NCBI GenBank assembly: GCA_944470555.2
Contig: OX104127.1
Coordinates: 136,914,786 to 136,978,785 of the forward strand
Reading direction: 5' to 3'
From: Heterobilharzia americana
Taxonomy: Eukaryota > Platyhelminthes > Trematoda > Strigeidida > Schistosomatidae
DNA: 64,000 nt
A program made the translations under genes and the position numbers. Under the pieces are notes generated by a model. That model was not told the origin of the DNA, ran no database searches, and was given only the letters and a program-made list of their open reading frames with translations. Shown here in pieces: positions 45,371-56,349 of the stretch (the first letter of the stretch is position 1; every line of letters starts with the position of its first letter).

Positions 45371-48300
45371 ATATTTTATTATTATTAGTCCCTTGGGTTC
45401 CTAGTGGAACATAGGGCTTCAGTAGCACGCCTCCAGTGACCTCTGTTCTCTGAGATCTTTGAACCTGGTCCCACGACAGCCCAGAAGCTCTCATTTCCTG
45501 CTCGCACGACCTCCTCCATGTCACCCTGGACGTCCAACTCGTCGCTTCCCATGGGGATTCCACTCGAGGGCCTGACGCTGATGTCCTCAGTCGGCCTTCT
45601 CAGTGCATGGCCAATCCATCTCCACTTCTTCCTGCATATTTGTTGCGTGATAGGTTCTTGGTTGGTTCGTTCCCAGAGTTCCTTGTTGCTTATTTTTCTG
45701 GCCATCTGATCTTCAGCAGCGAGCGTAAGCAGTTGTTGATGAATGTCTGTAGTTTATTGGAAATACCTTTCGTGACGCGCCAAGTCTCTGAGCCATACAA
45801 GAGCACTGACTTGACGTTGGTGTTGAAAATCCGTATCTTGTTCCGCATGCTGAGTGCAGAAGATCTCCACACTGGTTTCAGGCTAATGAATGCCTGTCTT
45901 GCTTTTCCGATTCTGACTTTGACGTCCTCGTCCGTCCCGCCTGTAGTTGAAACAGTGCTTCCTAGATAAGTGAAGGAGGTTACTTCCTTTAAGTTTCTCC
46001 CGTTGACGTGATTGGAGTTTGTTGTTGTTGTTGATGGTGGTGGTGCGGTATCTTCATCACTTCTGTCTTCTCTATATTCACCTGAAGTCCCGTCTTCGCT
46101 GCCTCTTCTATCAACTTGTTAGTTTTTGCCTGCAGATCTTCAAGTTTATGTGACATTAGGCATAAGTCATCGGCGAAATCCAAGTCTTCTAGGTTCTTTT
46201 CCGTCGTCCAGTGTATCCCCCTCTTCTCGCTGCCTACTGTTTGCTGCATGATCCAGTCCACCACAATCAGGAATATCATGGGGGATAGTAGGCAACCTTG
46301 TTTCACTCCTGTCTTCACTTCAAAGGCATCACTGAGCTTCCCATTGTGGATTACTTGGCATGTGGCATCTTCATATAGTTGTTGAATGAGGGATAAAGGT
46401 TTGCGGTACTCCGTAGTATTGAAGCAGTTTCCAAATTACTTCTCGGTCGACGCTGTCAAAGGCCTTCTCAAAGTCGATGAAGTTGAGGTGGAGAGGTGAT
46501 TGCCATTCTATGCTCTGTTCTATGATGATCGAAGCGTTGCAATTTGGTCTGCACATGATTTGTACTTCCTGAAGCCTGCCTGTTCCGGTCGTAGTTTTGA
46601 ATCCAGTGCATCCCTTAGCCTCTCCAGGATGATGCGGCTTAATATTTTACTTGGGTGGACAGGAGAGTGATTCCGCGCCAGTTCTTGCAAGCACTGAGGT
46701 CTCCCTTCTTCGGCAGTTTGACAAGGTAACCCTTCTTCCAATCGTCAGGTACCTTCTCTTCCTTCCACACCTTCTGCAATAGTGGTGTGAGCATGGCCGC
46801 TGTTGTCTCTGCATCTGTTTCAGTGCTTCTGGCGGTATTCCATCTGGTCCTGCTGCTTTCCCCATTTCAGTAGCTTTATGGCGTTCAGGACTTCCATTTT
46901 CGTTGGGGGATTATGTTCACTTGTAGTTCAGCGGCTGCAGGTGGTATTTCTGGACGAAGTGCAGGTGGTGGTCGATTCAAGAGCTTCTTGAAGTGGTCGG
47001 CCCATCGTTTCCTCTGTTTCTCTTCTTTTGTAATTAAATTTCCTTCTTCATCTTTTATTGGTTTCATCTGTGTTGGTCTCTTCCCTGATAGCAACCTGGT
47101 TATTTGATACAATGTCGTCAGGTCTCTCTTACCTGCAGCCTGTTCTGCTTCACTTGCCAGTGTTTCGTAGAAGTGTCTTTTGTCTTTGCGTGCACTCTTC
47201 TTCACTTCTTTGTCCAGTGTTTTATACATTGTGCTCAGTTCCTCTTGTCGTTGAGCATCCTTGCACTGGTTTATCTTCTGCTTCACCATCCTCCTCTCCT
47301 CTATCAGCTTCCAGGTATCCGTCGAGATCCATTCCTTGTCTTCTTTCTTCTTCCTTCCTAATACTGTTGTGCAGGTTTCTTTCCACATAGCTTTCAAAGA
47401 CTTCCATGTTCTTCCACACAGGTTTCTTCAGGGATGTTGCTCGATGTCTCCCATTTTGTCTTGATGGCTGCCTTGAAGATCTCCTTTGTAGTTTCATCCT
47501 TCAGTTTCCGAGTGTTGTACTTGGGTTGAGGTCTATCACCAGCTTCCTTGAAGGCTTTTAACTTGATTTGGAAGGTTCCTTGCACTAGGTAGTGGTCTGA
47601 ACCTACATCTGCTCCTCTTCTTGACCTTGTGTTAAGTAGACTGCGTCTCCATTTTCTTGAGATTGAGATAAAGTCGATTTGATTTTTAGTGTGTCCATCT
47701 GGTGAAATCCATGTCGCTTTGTGGATATCTTTGTGCCTGAACACACTGCCTCCAATCACCAAATCGTTGAATGCCAGAATTCTGCAAACAATTCTCCATT
47801 CTCATTCATTTCACCTAGTGCCTCTCGACCCATGGTTAGTTCTCTTCCCGTGTTGTCCCCTCCCAGTTTGGCATTCATGTCGCCCATCAGAATTTTGATA
47901 TCGCCAACTGACGTCTTGTCCAGTGTTGATTGAAGTTGTCTGTAGAAATCCTCCTTTTTCTCTTGCTCTGCATTATTTGTAGGTGCATAACATTGTATGA
48001 TTGTGACCTTTCTTCCTTTTGAGTTGAATCTTGCTGTCATGATCCTGGAGGAGATTGGTTCCCACTGCATGAGAGCCTTCGATGCTCTTGAGGACATCAT
48101 GATAGCCACTCCCTCAGTGTGCTCGTGGTTGGCGTCTGGGTGACCGGAGTAGATTATTGATTCTCCAGTTGACAGTTTGGAGAGTCCACTCCCATTCCAT
48201 CTGCTTTCGCAAATCCCAAGCACTTCGATGTTATACCTTCTCATCTCCTTGCAATCTGGGCTGCCTTACTGGGTTCAAACATCGTGCGGACATTCCATGT

Positions 48301-48568
48301 CCCCACGTTTACTTTCGCTTTCATCGAGAGAAGACACATCGGCCAATTGGCTTCCCGAAGGCTTTCACCAACTGGCGTCATTTCGCCTCTCCGATTCCAG
48401 CGGGGAATAAGTTTGTTTTCATTTTTTATATTTTGTTTGTGCTTTGAAGTTTCTTTAGCGGTTAGATTTGTTTTACGGGGTAGGGTTGCTAGCCCTATGC
48501 CCAACCTTCCCTCTTTACCCGGGCTTAGGACCGGCTAGTAACTAGTAAACTAGTTAACCAGGCGAGGT
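45371..48568 (-). mobile_element. Full-length RTE-clade LINE with perfect 13-bp TSD
   Basis: A 3198-bp element on the minus strand. It starts ACCTCGCCTGGTTAACTAG and ends in a TAATAATAATAAAA tail, as expected for RTE elements with short AT-rich simple tails. It is bounded by identical 13-bp direct repeats. It has a leader of about 230 bp, an AP-type endonuclease, a connector and a reverse transcriptase, with a very short 3' UTR. It resembles the schistosome SR2/SjR2 RTE group by domain order and length. The exact duplication indicates a recent insertion. It is the template to which the other RTE copies in this window (3482, 11045, 22165, 24925) can be compared. Confidence 0.95.
45385..48504 (-). 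pseudogene. RTE endonuclease-reverse transcriptase ORF, frameshifted
   Basis: Endonuclease motifs in order on the minus strand: VNVGTWNVRTM (about 48310-48280), LGICESRWNG (48220-48190), QCYAPTNNAEQEKKEDFYRQ (47990-47935), MGDMNAKLGG (47890-47860), KNQIDFISISRKW (47690-47650) and GADVGSDHYLVQG (47610-47570), so every catalytic segment of an APE-type nuclease is readable. The RT follows: GKAAGPDGIPPEALK (46860-46815), RPEQAGFRKYKSCADQIATL (46590-46530), LNFIDFEKAFDSVDREVIW (46480-46425), GVKQGCLLSPMIF (46307-46270), FADDLCLMS (46179-46153) and GLQVNIEKTEVMKI. At least five frame changes break it, near 48250, 47775, 47400, 46900 and 46800; most look like loss of one base in a short homopolymer. 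As written it cannot make one protein. Either it decayed fast or the assembly carries indel errors. Confidence 0.9.
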
Positions 48569-48581
48569 TATTAGGTAAAAT
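48569..48581. repeat. Target-site duplication, right
   Basis: TATTAGGTAAAAT, identical to 45358-45370. Confidence 0.9.
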
Positions 48582-49635
48582 GAAAATGGATAAATCAGAT
48601 TTTATGCACAAGTTTAGCTGAGTTATTGTGCAAGTGACTTGCATGGCTGTCGTCTTGCTGGATGATAGAAAATGAACTAAAGTATATATGAAATTGTTTT
48701 GCATGAAACGTCCAGATTTCATGATTTTGACTGAAATGTCTTTTCTCCTTTGAGGAAAATAAATCCTTTCTGTTTGGAATCTTGTGGATTATTGGAAATG
48801 TAGCTGTGGTATCCATATTATCACTGGTGTCTTCTAGACAGAACCAAACAAAACTCGAAACATTCTCCACTTCCTTTCTCGCTGGTAGGGCTCAAGTATG
48901 TTGTGAAAAGGTTGACGGAGTGCATTCCATGTAACTTACCGCACAAAAGCAGATGAATTTATTCATGCAGTTTGGCATAGACACAAAAAAACTGTTATCC
49001 TTCAGATTAGGTGATAAGATACAACTACTATTGTCTGTATGGTGACAGTAAATGTCCTCCTTAAGAAGAAATGAAGGATTCTTGACATAGTTTGGGTTTG
49101 ATTATCTCGCTTCGAATCATTACACATGCGACAACTGACTTGTATATTGTCCCAATTATGTTCCTTTTTAGTGGAACTACATGCTCAGCCACATTTGTGC
49201 AAATCTCCATTGAATTTTGTGACTGATTTACTTGCAACCGAAGCATCAGATCATATTCACTTTATTCTTTTAAACAGATATATACCAAATGTCTGTGCTG
49301 CATTCCCACCACTTCTGCTGACTTTTCTATCATATAGCATCAGTATGACGTAGCGAATATTTGTTGTTATAATAAAAGAAATTCAGCGATTTATCATACT
49401 GTCAGTTATAGAAAGTGAATGCAAATCTCTTGAACTGAAAAGCTGTGAAAACGATACAGTAAGAATGGTCGAAACAGTATCTATGTGTGTGTGTGTGCTT
49501 GTGATCATTAAAGCATTCGCATACGCATACGAAGTTCTTTTTTGAGCTTAGTGAAATTCTTCCTTGTTCCTACTATCACTGACTGGGTCTTATGAGTAGA
49601 ATGACAACAGACAAAAGATACTGATTTTAACTCAT
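48582..49635. other. No recognisable feature
   Basis: Unique sequence. A 75-codon plus-strand frame at 49126-49353 has no recognisable motif. Confidence 0.45.
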
Positions 49636-49639
49636 TGTA

Positions 49640-50310
49640 CAGTATATTAATGATAGATAGTGGCTAGCAGTGGATTATAGGATACGCATTTCGTTCTATT
49701 TGGGACTCGTCAGCTGGATATACCTGCATCTTAATGACTGATGTTGTTACCACCGCGATTCGGACTCAGAAGCGACCACTTCAAACACCAGAGCGTTATC
49801 CATTATACCACCGAGTCACGATAGCCAGTTCTTGTGCGAGTGGTATAGTTTTAGTGTTATTGCTTGTATTATACCATCGTTGTTTGGACCGAATTGATAG
49901 GTCTTTATTGGTATATGGGCTCCTGTGAGGATGGCTCGATATTACCTGTGTTTGAATTATAGTAATTATGGAAGACGGCATAATATAATCAATTATACTA
50001 AAACTATACCTGTCAAACAAGAAGTGGCTATCGTGACTCGGTGGAGTAGTGGATGACGCTGTCGCGTTTGAAGCGATCGCACCTGAGTCCAAGTCCCGGT
50101 GGGAACAAAATCACTCACAGGGAGGCAGGTACATCCAGCCGACGAGTCCCGAATAGGGCGAAATGCGTGTTCTGGGTTCCACTGCTAGTCACTATCCATC
50201 ATTACTATAGTTAGAACATAAGTAATATCGAGGCATCTGTACAGGAGCGTATATGCCAACGGAGACTAATCATTTCGGTCCAATCAATGAGGGTGTAATA
50301 CAAGCAATAA
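49640..50310. mobile_element. Head-to-head pair of hammerhead SINE family 1
   Basis: A minus-strand copy (49640-49860, with the tail of a further unit to about 49970) faces a plus-strand copy (49990-50310). Each has the tRNA-like head, hammerhead region and GGCTAGCAGTGG / CCACTGCTAGTCAC block. The arms, about 220 bp each, are complementary over most of their length, so a transcript through the pair would form a long duplex. The middle segment repeats the tail (TTATTGCTTGTATTATACC), suggesting the left copy came from a tandem array. Confidence 0.8.
49675..49720 (-). ncRNA. Hammerhead ribozyme-like segment, substrate strand damaged
   Basis: On the minus strand CTGACGA (49713-49707) and GAAA (49692-49689) are intact, with GTCC/GAAC as stem II (one mismatch). 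The strand after the ATC cleavage triplet reads CTATAA instead of CTGGAT, so stem I has two mismatches. Activity is doubtful. Confidence 0.5.
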
Positions 50311-50314
50311 CACT

Positions 50315-50785
50315 AAACAATGTGGATTATTTGAAATTCTGGCTAATTAAGTTGATAACTCAATAGTGTGTGAGCTATTCACTGTCTGAATTATGTTCAG
50401 AAAAAGGCTTCCAATTAATTTTTTTTATTGGTTGACACTGAGTCAGTGTATGAAAATAAACTATTTTCTGGATATGAGAAAGAACAGTAGCTAGTTTATT
50501 GCTTAAAACATTTGTAACTATGATCTAGTACAAATATAGACTATACTCAACAAATAATCATACACTTTGAGATAAATTAATGAAAATCGATTAAATTCAA
50601 CCAAAAACCTAGGATGGCAACAATCTGAGTGATGTATTTAAGCGAAATTCCAAGAAGTGAATACATTTCGTATGTAAACAGGATGTGTTCAGTAGGAAGT
50701 TTAAAGTTCACAAGTTCCCTTCTGCATAGCATTGATTTTGTTCACTGTGGTGTAACTAAAAAAAAACTGTGAAAAGGATTTTTAA
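50315..50785. other. No recognisable feature
   Basis: Unique AT-rich sequence. Confidence 0.5.
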
Positions 50786-50789
50786 GGGA

Positions 50790-50965
50790 TCTTGAAATCT
50801 TTCCATTTGATCTGTATATGCAATAAGTTATGGTTTGACTAATGTCTTCTAGTTCGATGGAAGATTTATGAAATTTTGACGATGATGTTTTCTGAGGTTG
50901 ATGGTTTGATCGTGGAGCTTTCATTGTCATTTTAGACAGTATTATCAGCATAAACTTCAGAAAAA
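50790..50965 (-). repeat. PLE 3'-end fragment
   Basis: On the minus strand it matches the terminal segment of the 34925-36125 lineage: CTGATAATACTGTC, ATGACAATGAAAGCTCCACG and ATCAAACCATCAACCTCAGA. It is diverged and non-coding. Confidence 0.6.
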
Positions 50966-51557
50966 AGTGAGCAACAAAGGTGGTTTAAACTGCCTAATAG
51001 CTAAGGTATAGACAAATTTAACAATCTGTCCTAGACATATTTCGTAAACAGATCTAAAGGGCATAAATCGTGTGACATGTCTCAACGTCTGCTACGAATG
51101 CTTATTCGTTTAGTTGACTCAATTTGCTTTCGTACTCAGTTTGGAAGCTTTACTTTTCAAATTCACTATGAATAGCTGAAACTTTACTCCATGTAACGTT
51201 TGTTTACTGAAAAAGGCATGTGATAAGTAATCATGTAACTAAAACACCTTTATAAGATACTAGAAGATAGAAATGTACACACTTTTCATTCCCATTGTGA
51301 TCCAAAACAGTTAGACGATAACAGCACTTCAACACAGTTTCATGATTCTTGATGAAATGGTTTTTTTCTAGTGGAAAATATTGCAGATATTACAGTCTTG
51401 ACTTTGTTGAACCAAAATCTTACAATATAACTTCGATATAGACCGTATAAATGTTGAAGACAAACAAGTCTTTTGGCTCGACGTCTTTACGAGTAATTAA
51501 TTCTGAAAACCGAAGAAGTTTACATGAAGTGAACACGTACCTGTTTAATTATTTTAG

Positions 51558-51691
51558 GAATGGATCAACTCAGTGGCTTCAGTTTTCGGTGTGATGCTTC
51601 CAACTTGCATCGCGGAATAGGTTTGTTGATTCTAAGAACTTGGCAGAACAGTAATAAGAGTCTACGAGTCATGATTGGAATGAGGCGAAGG
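51558..51691 (+). CDS. Candidate host exon, unidentified
   Basis: A T-rich acceptor (TTTAATTATTTTAG) ends at 51557 and the donor GTAAGA starts at 51692. The 134-nt segment is open in one frame for 44 codons: MDQLSGFSFRCDASNLHRGI and LLILRTWQNSNKSLRVMIG, ending in four Arg-rich residues. Borders are better than average for this window. No family recognised; a chance open frame cannot be excluded. Confidence 0.3.
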
Positions 51692-51699
51692 GTAAGACT

Positions 51700-52675
51700 T
51701 GTTCAGACAAAATCCTTTTCAAGTGCCTGAAAGGTAACACTAGAGTCTGGGCACAAAATCAATTTACATCTATTTCTGTACATATATCGTGATGGTCAAT
51801 GGTCGCTTTCATAGTAGTAGTAGTAGTAGATCAAACTTTCGCCTCCATCCAGTATGTAAAGGCGACTTATCTAGAATATGCCGTGGTAGATTTTATTCAT
51901 TTCCCATTTTCTCCTTGGGATATTTTACACCGAATACCTAGTGGTGTACAGATATAGCTTAATACAAAACTACCTCTCAGCTTACTGAATAATTCACATA
52001 ATGTGAATTTAAAAACATCCTTTGCAACAGACTTATCAATCAAGTGACCAATATTCGATGGACTTTAGAACGCTAGGTGATGTCAGCTTAATTTTGGAAA
52101 AGATTTGTAGTAACAGGTTTCTGCTTTGCATATTATATAACAGTGATATCTAGAGTAGAGAATGAATGATTTACTTCCGCCCGATTCGTCTTTTTTACAG
52201 AACGTATGAATGTTAATGACATTTATTTTCTATACAAAGTTAATGCTGATGAAGTCACATGATCTGCTGATGAAACTCTCAAGAATAGACTTCAGAGCTC
52301 GGAGAACACTAAACAATTTTCACTCTAATCATGAACTACAAATCTTCTCTGGTACCTCAAAGAGTTCACTTTCGTTTCTTGAACGCACTAAGGGTTGTTT
52401 GGATTCAACTAGTAGTATGCTTTGTGTGCGAATGGAATAAAGACAGAAATATAGGTATACAGTAGCTGTTTATGTATTATCCAAGAGTAAAATTTATTTG
52501 GTGTGCTTTCATCAGTTTGCCTGTACATCACACGCACAGAACTCGGTGACAGACATGAATTGAGTGATAGGCTGAGATTTGATAAAGTAGTTCTAAAGTA
52601 CACTACTGGATCATTTTTCTAAGTAGCTGTTCATCAACTGTCTCATAAATAAACCCAAACCTTATCTGATACTTC
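51700..52675. other. No recognisable feature
   Basis: Unique sequence with a short TAG/TAC trinucleotide run near 51812-51830. Confidence 0.45.
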
Positions 52676-52679
52676 TAAT

Positions 52680-53063
52680 TTCCTGTTGCGCAAATCGCTG
52701 GACCTCTGTTGGCAGATGGATTACTTAGAGGATGCCTCGATATTCCCTGACTATTGATCACGCTGTTATTTGCTTATTGGTGACTAGCAGCGGAATCAAA
52801 GGTCTTATATGATATTCGCCAGCTTGATACACATGCAACATTGTGAGTGTTGTTCCTACTGAGACTCGAACCCAAAACCCATCGCTTCAAACCCCATAGT
52901 GATGGCCCTGACGGCCTAGTGAATAATGCCTTGAAGTTTGCAGGAATGAATACTGGGTTTGAGTCCCAGTCAGAACAACATAAGTCACTAGGAGGCAGGC
53001 ACATTCGGCTAACTAGTCCCAAATAGGGTGAAGCGAACATCTTGGATTCTGATGCTAGTCACC
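52680..53063. mobile_element. Head-to-head pair of hammerhead SINE family 1
   Basis: A minus-strand copy (about 52680-52900) faces a plus-strand copy (about 52905-53063). GGTGACTAGCAGCGGAATC at the left is the reverse of GATTCTGATGCTAGTCACC at the right, and the box-B segments ACTGAGACTCGAACCC and GGGTTTGAGTCCCAGT mirror each other. The hammerhead cores are degraded in both arms. Confidence 0.75.
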
Positions 53064-53069
53064 AAGATA

Positions 53070-53800
53070 GATAAAACTCGAAGCTTATCTGAATCAGTTT
53101 GCATTCCTATATGTCCGAAATCGATAGAATATTTTCGCTATTTGTAGTATAAGTTTTAGAATAGTTCATAAAAGACTCGATTCTCAATTTATTTCCTGCT
53201 AACCTGGAATGATGAGATATACTTACTTTACACTGCTTCCGTAAAATGAGTGTGTATTCTCTATAGCTTTGTTGGTAAAGTAGCCAAAAGTATTAATAAC
53301 ATCATGTTGAGATGCCTTCCACTTGGAGGTGTCTAGTGAAGTCATGACATTTTTACCAGGCATCTTAATTTCCTATAGACCAAGCAATACAACTCCACAT
53401 GAATGACCCCCTTCGATTGTTTTACAGAAAACTTCAAGATCTTATGACTAAGCACTTTCAAAATTACTACTCAACCATGAAACGTTATTCATGAAGCTAC
53501 TTACTGTGTCCAAAGACAAACCCAGCCAAAAGCACTTCTAGTAGTGGTTGTAAACGCTTGGGTGTAAGATGCGTTGTTATGGATAACGCATTGGTTCGAA
53601 ATCATACTGCTCATCATAAAGAAGTACCGATATTCACTGTTAAATTACGTAATCTCCTAACTGAATATACTAAGCACCGCCTACTAGCTAATATAGTTGA
53701 GAGAAAACCAGATATTTTATCTTCCTTCCAATTAGTTATTAGTGAATGTTTGAGAAAAATTTTGAATTTATAGTTCTACTGCCAACTCTGACAAAACCTG
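53070..53800. other. Unassigned; one long open frame
   Basis: A 71-codon frame at 53558-53773 (MDNALVRNHTAHHKEVPIFT then LLTEYTKHRLLANIVERKPD) is protein-like but unrecognised. No clear acceptor lies before it. Confidence 0.3.
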
Positions 53801-53804
53801 TTCC

Positions 53805-53932
53805 TAGTGTTATTGCTTGTATTATACCATCGTTGATTGGAGCAAATTGATCGGTTTCTATTGGTATATGTGCTTCTGTGTGGATGCCTCTATATACCTA
53901 TGTTCTAGTTATAGTAAATCCCGTTATTCGTC
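53805..53932 (-). repeat. Hammerhead SINE family 1 tail
   Basis: TTATTGCTTGTATTATACCATCG (plus strand) matches the SINE tail reversed, ending in a GTTATAGTAAAT block. Head and ribozyme are missing. Confidence 0.65.
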
Positions 53933-53935
53933 AAC

Positions 53936-54110
53936 TACAAAGTTATCGACAGAAATCAACAAACACATCATCCGACCGTACATAAAGAATAAGTGAGAAA
54001 TCACGACAAGATTACTGAGACCACTTGGAATTGGTGTGGATCATAAACCAACAAATTCCCTCAAAACACTATTATGCAGACCAAAGGATGCCATAACCAA
54101 GGTGGTGACC
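53936..54110 (+). pseudogene. PLE connector fragment
   Basis: Plus-strand equivalent of 35700-35540 reversed. It carries TTATCGACAGAAATCAACAAA, then a segment coding RLLRPLGIGVDHKPTN and the CRPKDAI block. It stops just before the GIY-YIG core and follows directly on the SINE tail, so one element was inserted into, or truncated beside, the other. Confidence 0.75.
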
Positions 54111-54589
54111 TTTACAATCATCCAGTTACATTGTGATATGGAACATAGATCAGTGTAATGCAGGTGAGTGAATAAGCATACTGATCAGACAGGCTTTTTT
54201 CAATTGTACGAATAAGGTGGAACAAAAATAGGATCCGGAAATTTAGTTCGAGTATAAAAAGTACAATGGGGTTGTGAATCATCAAGGATGAAGGAGAATA
54301 GATTACTATTTTGGAAAGATGAGTATTTGAACATTAAACAATATATAATAAATAATAATAATAGTGACAACGTTGAAGGTACCTTTGATAAAACCTGAAG
54401 TATGAATGAAAAAAAAGGATTATGTAATATATAGAATGGTTCATAGAATGTATATAACTCAGAAAGGAGCGTAAAATTGATAAAAAATCGTAGATCAATA
54501 AAGTGTTGTGTGATAGGAATAGGCAAGTTGTTAAAATACAACCAACATCTTTTTTTGACGTGATGAAGACGATTAAGGAAATGACAACG

Positions 54590-55130
54590 GAAGCTATTCA
54601 AGCAAGAGCAGAACATCTTTTCTGCTAACTGAAGATGGGTACGAACAAATGTGCAACGCTTCTGCAATGAGCCGCTGCTTGTGAAAAAGAAAATCTTTTT
54701 ATCATGTTTTCACCTTTTCAAATGGTATTTTATGATCTGAATATAAGGCATGAACAGCGATGGCAGAGCTTTTATCAAGTTTCTCCAGATTATAGGAATA
54801 TTTTAGTGGTTTCTTGTAACTGTGACTATGTTTGGTTAAACGTGTTAGTGTTTAACGTAGTGTGTCTCCAATAGATGTGACATCACACTCACTACAGTCC
54901 ACCTTATAAACACAGTTCTGTTGCTCCAGATGGGGAATCACATCTTTTAATTTACACGGGAGTGAATGTAATGTATTCGTCACCTTAAAGAATACTCTGA
55001 TGTTGTAACGATTAAGGATACGTCTTATTTCTTCTGATCTGCATGTTCAATAAGGAAGTTCTATAGTGTTTATTCAACTTTGATGGCTTGATCCTTCCAT
55101 GTATTTTTTGGATAAACCTCTTTCTATCCT
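54590..55130 (-). pseudogene. PLE GIY-YIG endonuclease, third lineage
   Basis: The minus strand encodes a connector (SEEIRRILNRYNIRVFFKVT, about 55040-54980) and then HSLPCKLKDVIPHLEQQNCV and YKVDCSECDVTSIGDT (about 54965-54875). TLTRLTKHSHSYKK follows, then SSAIAVHALYSDHKIPFEKV (about 54765-54705), with an RLIAEALHI block near the end. This is the PLE order P-x-K-D, C-x-x-C, Y-I-G region, H-x-x-x-x-H. The Tyr of YIG is Ser, and stops occur inside. It differs in sequence from the other PLE remnants here. Confidence 0.75.
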
Positions 55131-55554
55131 TTTTAGAAGCTTTTTTTGGATGCGCATATATTTAGACTGGATTTTATCGGATGTCAGTTAAAGAAAGTGT
55201 ATTCCTCCTTTGTAACAAAAATAATCTTGGTTTATAGGCTTCCAACGTTAAAACTATTGTTAGTTGAAGCTAATCACAGCATTTAACGGTGAAATAAACG
55301 ACAATCATTTATTATTCTTGGAGAACGATTATTTTATTAAAGCAACCTACAAATTTTGCATGTGCCACTTAAGTGCATACACTTTTCGTTTCATCTTCGA
55401 AGGTTAGCATCAACATTGCTAAGCTTCAGTTCACTTAGCTTTCGGCTCCGGATACATATGTCATTTGAAACTATAGCATTTCACTGACCATTTAACACAA
55501 GAATAATAGTTCATCTGAACTAAGAAGCATCAAATAAAAGTTGGAAAAGTAATG

Positions 55555-55735
55555 ATAGGAAGTGGTCAAAATTGAAAATCAGCATTTTAAGTCGTTGGCT
55601 ATTGGGGTAGAAGTGTTTTTATTTCAAATTTTGATTTCTGTGTGTGAACAAAATAACCCTATTGGATGATTCTGTACATAGGGTAGCCAATAGGACTGTG
55701 TTATTCTGTCTCTGACCTTGGGCATTTGTATATGT
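55555..55735 (+). repeat. Dispersed repeat family D, copy 2
   Basis: Shares AATTGAAAATCAGCATTTTAAG and a CTATTGGATGATT block with 62660-62870. Divergent. Confidence 0.45.
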
Positions 55736-55738
55736 GGG

Positions 55739-55741
<3 letters not shown>

Positions 55742-55814
<73 letters not shown>
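55742..55814. repeat. (TA)n microsatellite, longest in window
   Basis: About 36 uninterrupted TA units. Confidence 0.97.
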
Positions 55815-55816
<2 letters not shown>

Positions 55817-56049
55817 GGCACCAAATATACCTGAAAAACCAGTCAGTCCATATCCAACCAACTTCAGAGAGGTAAGTTCAACCTACAAAAATTCCACCTT
55901 ATCACCTACTACACAAATAGGAACTCATCTCATTCCTATACAAGGAAGGTATACATTCAGAAAAATACTGACACACAGCCTTCTTTATCGACGATACAGA
56001 ATAGATGTTCTTGTTAAATAGCGACATCTTATGAGATGATGTCAAACAT

Positions 56050-56345
56050 TTGAAGATCAGGACTTCAGTGGTATTGTATCCTGTGAGCTAAGGAGGTTTG
56101 ATGGTAGAGATTTCATTGCCATTCTAGACAACATCAGTTAAAACTTTCGCAGGAAGCAACCAATAAGATTCTCTCTATAAGTAGTTTAGTAGCTTAACCA
56201 GATGACCTTGAGTACGATTAGCTGTTCCTGATAAACCCTTGTTATTATCTCTCTATGCATTTCAACTGGTTTTTCTGCTGACATGAACTTTGACCTTTCA
56301 CATCCACGATTGACTCTTTACATTGTTATGAGCGAAGATATGTCA
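56050..56345 (-). repeat. PLE 3'-end fragment
   Basis: Matches the terminal part of the 34925-36125 lineage on the minus strand, with AACTGATGTTGTCTAGAATG, GGCAATGAAATCTCTACC and ATCAAACCTCCTTAGC, plus a rougher match to the endonuclease 3' region near 56220-56340. Confidence 0.6.
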
Positions 56346-56349
56346 TGGT

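Noticed and set aside
49750..50105. tRNA gene candidates in SINE heads
   Set aside because: The A- and B-box-like segments occur in many diverged copies, always followed by hammerhead and SINE tail sequence, and do not fold into a full cloverleaf with an acceptor stem. They are SINE heads, not tRNA genes.
54200..54667. 155-codon minus-strand ORF, Phe/Leu-rich
   Set aside because: Composition follows from T-rich non-coding DNA. Its first part overlaps the PLE endonuclease C-terminal region in another frame, and no membrane-protein family is suggested beyond hydrophobicity.
55619..55861. 80-codon ORF over (TA)n
   Set aside because: Microsatellite translation, with no coding flanks.
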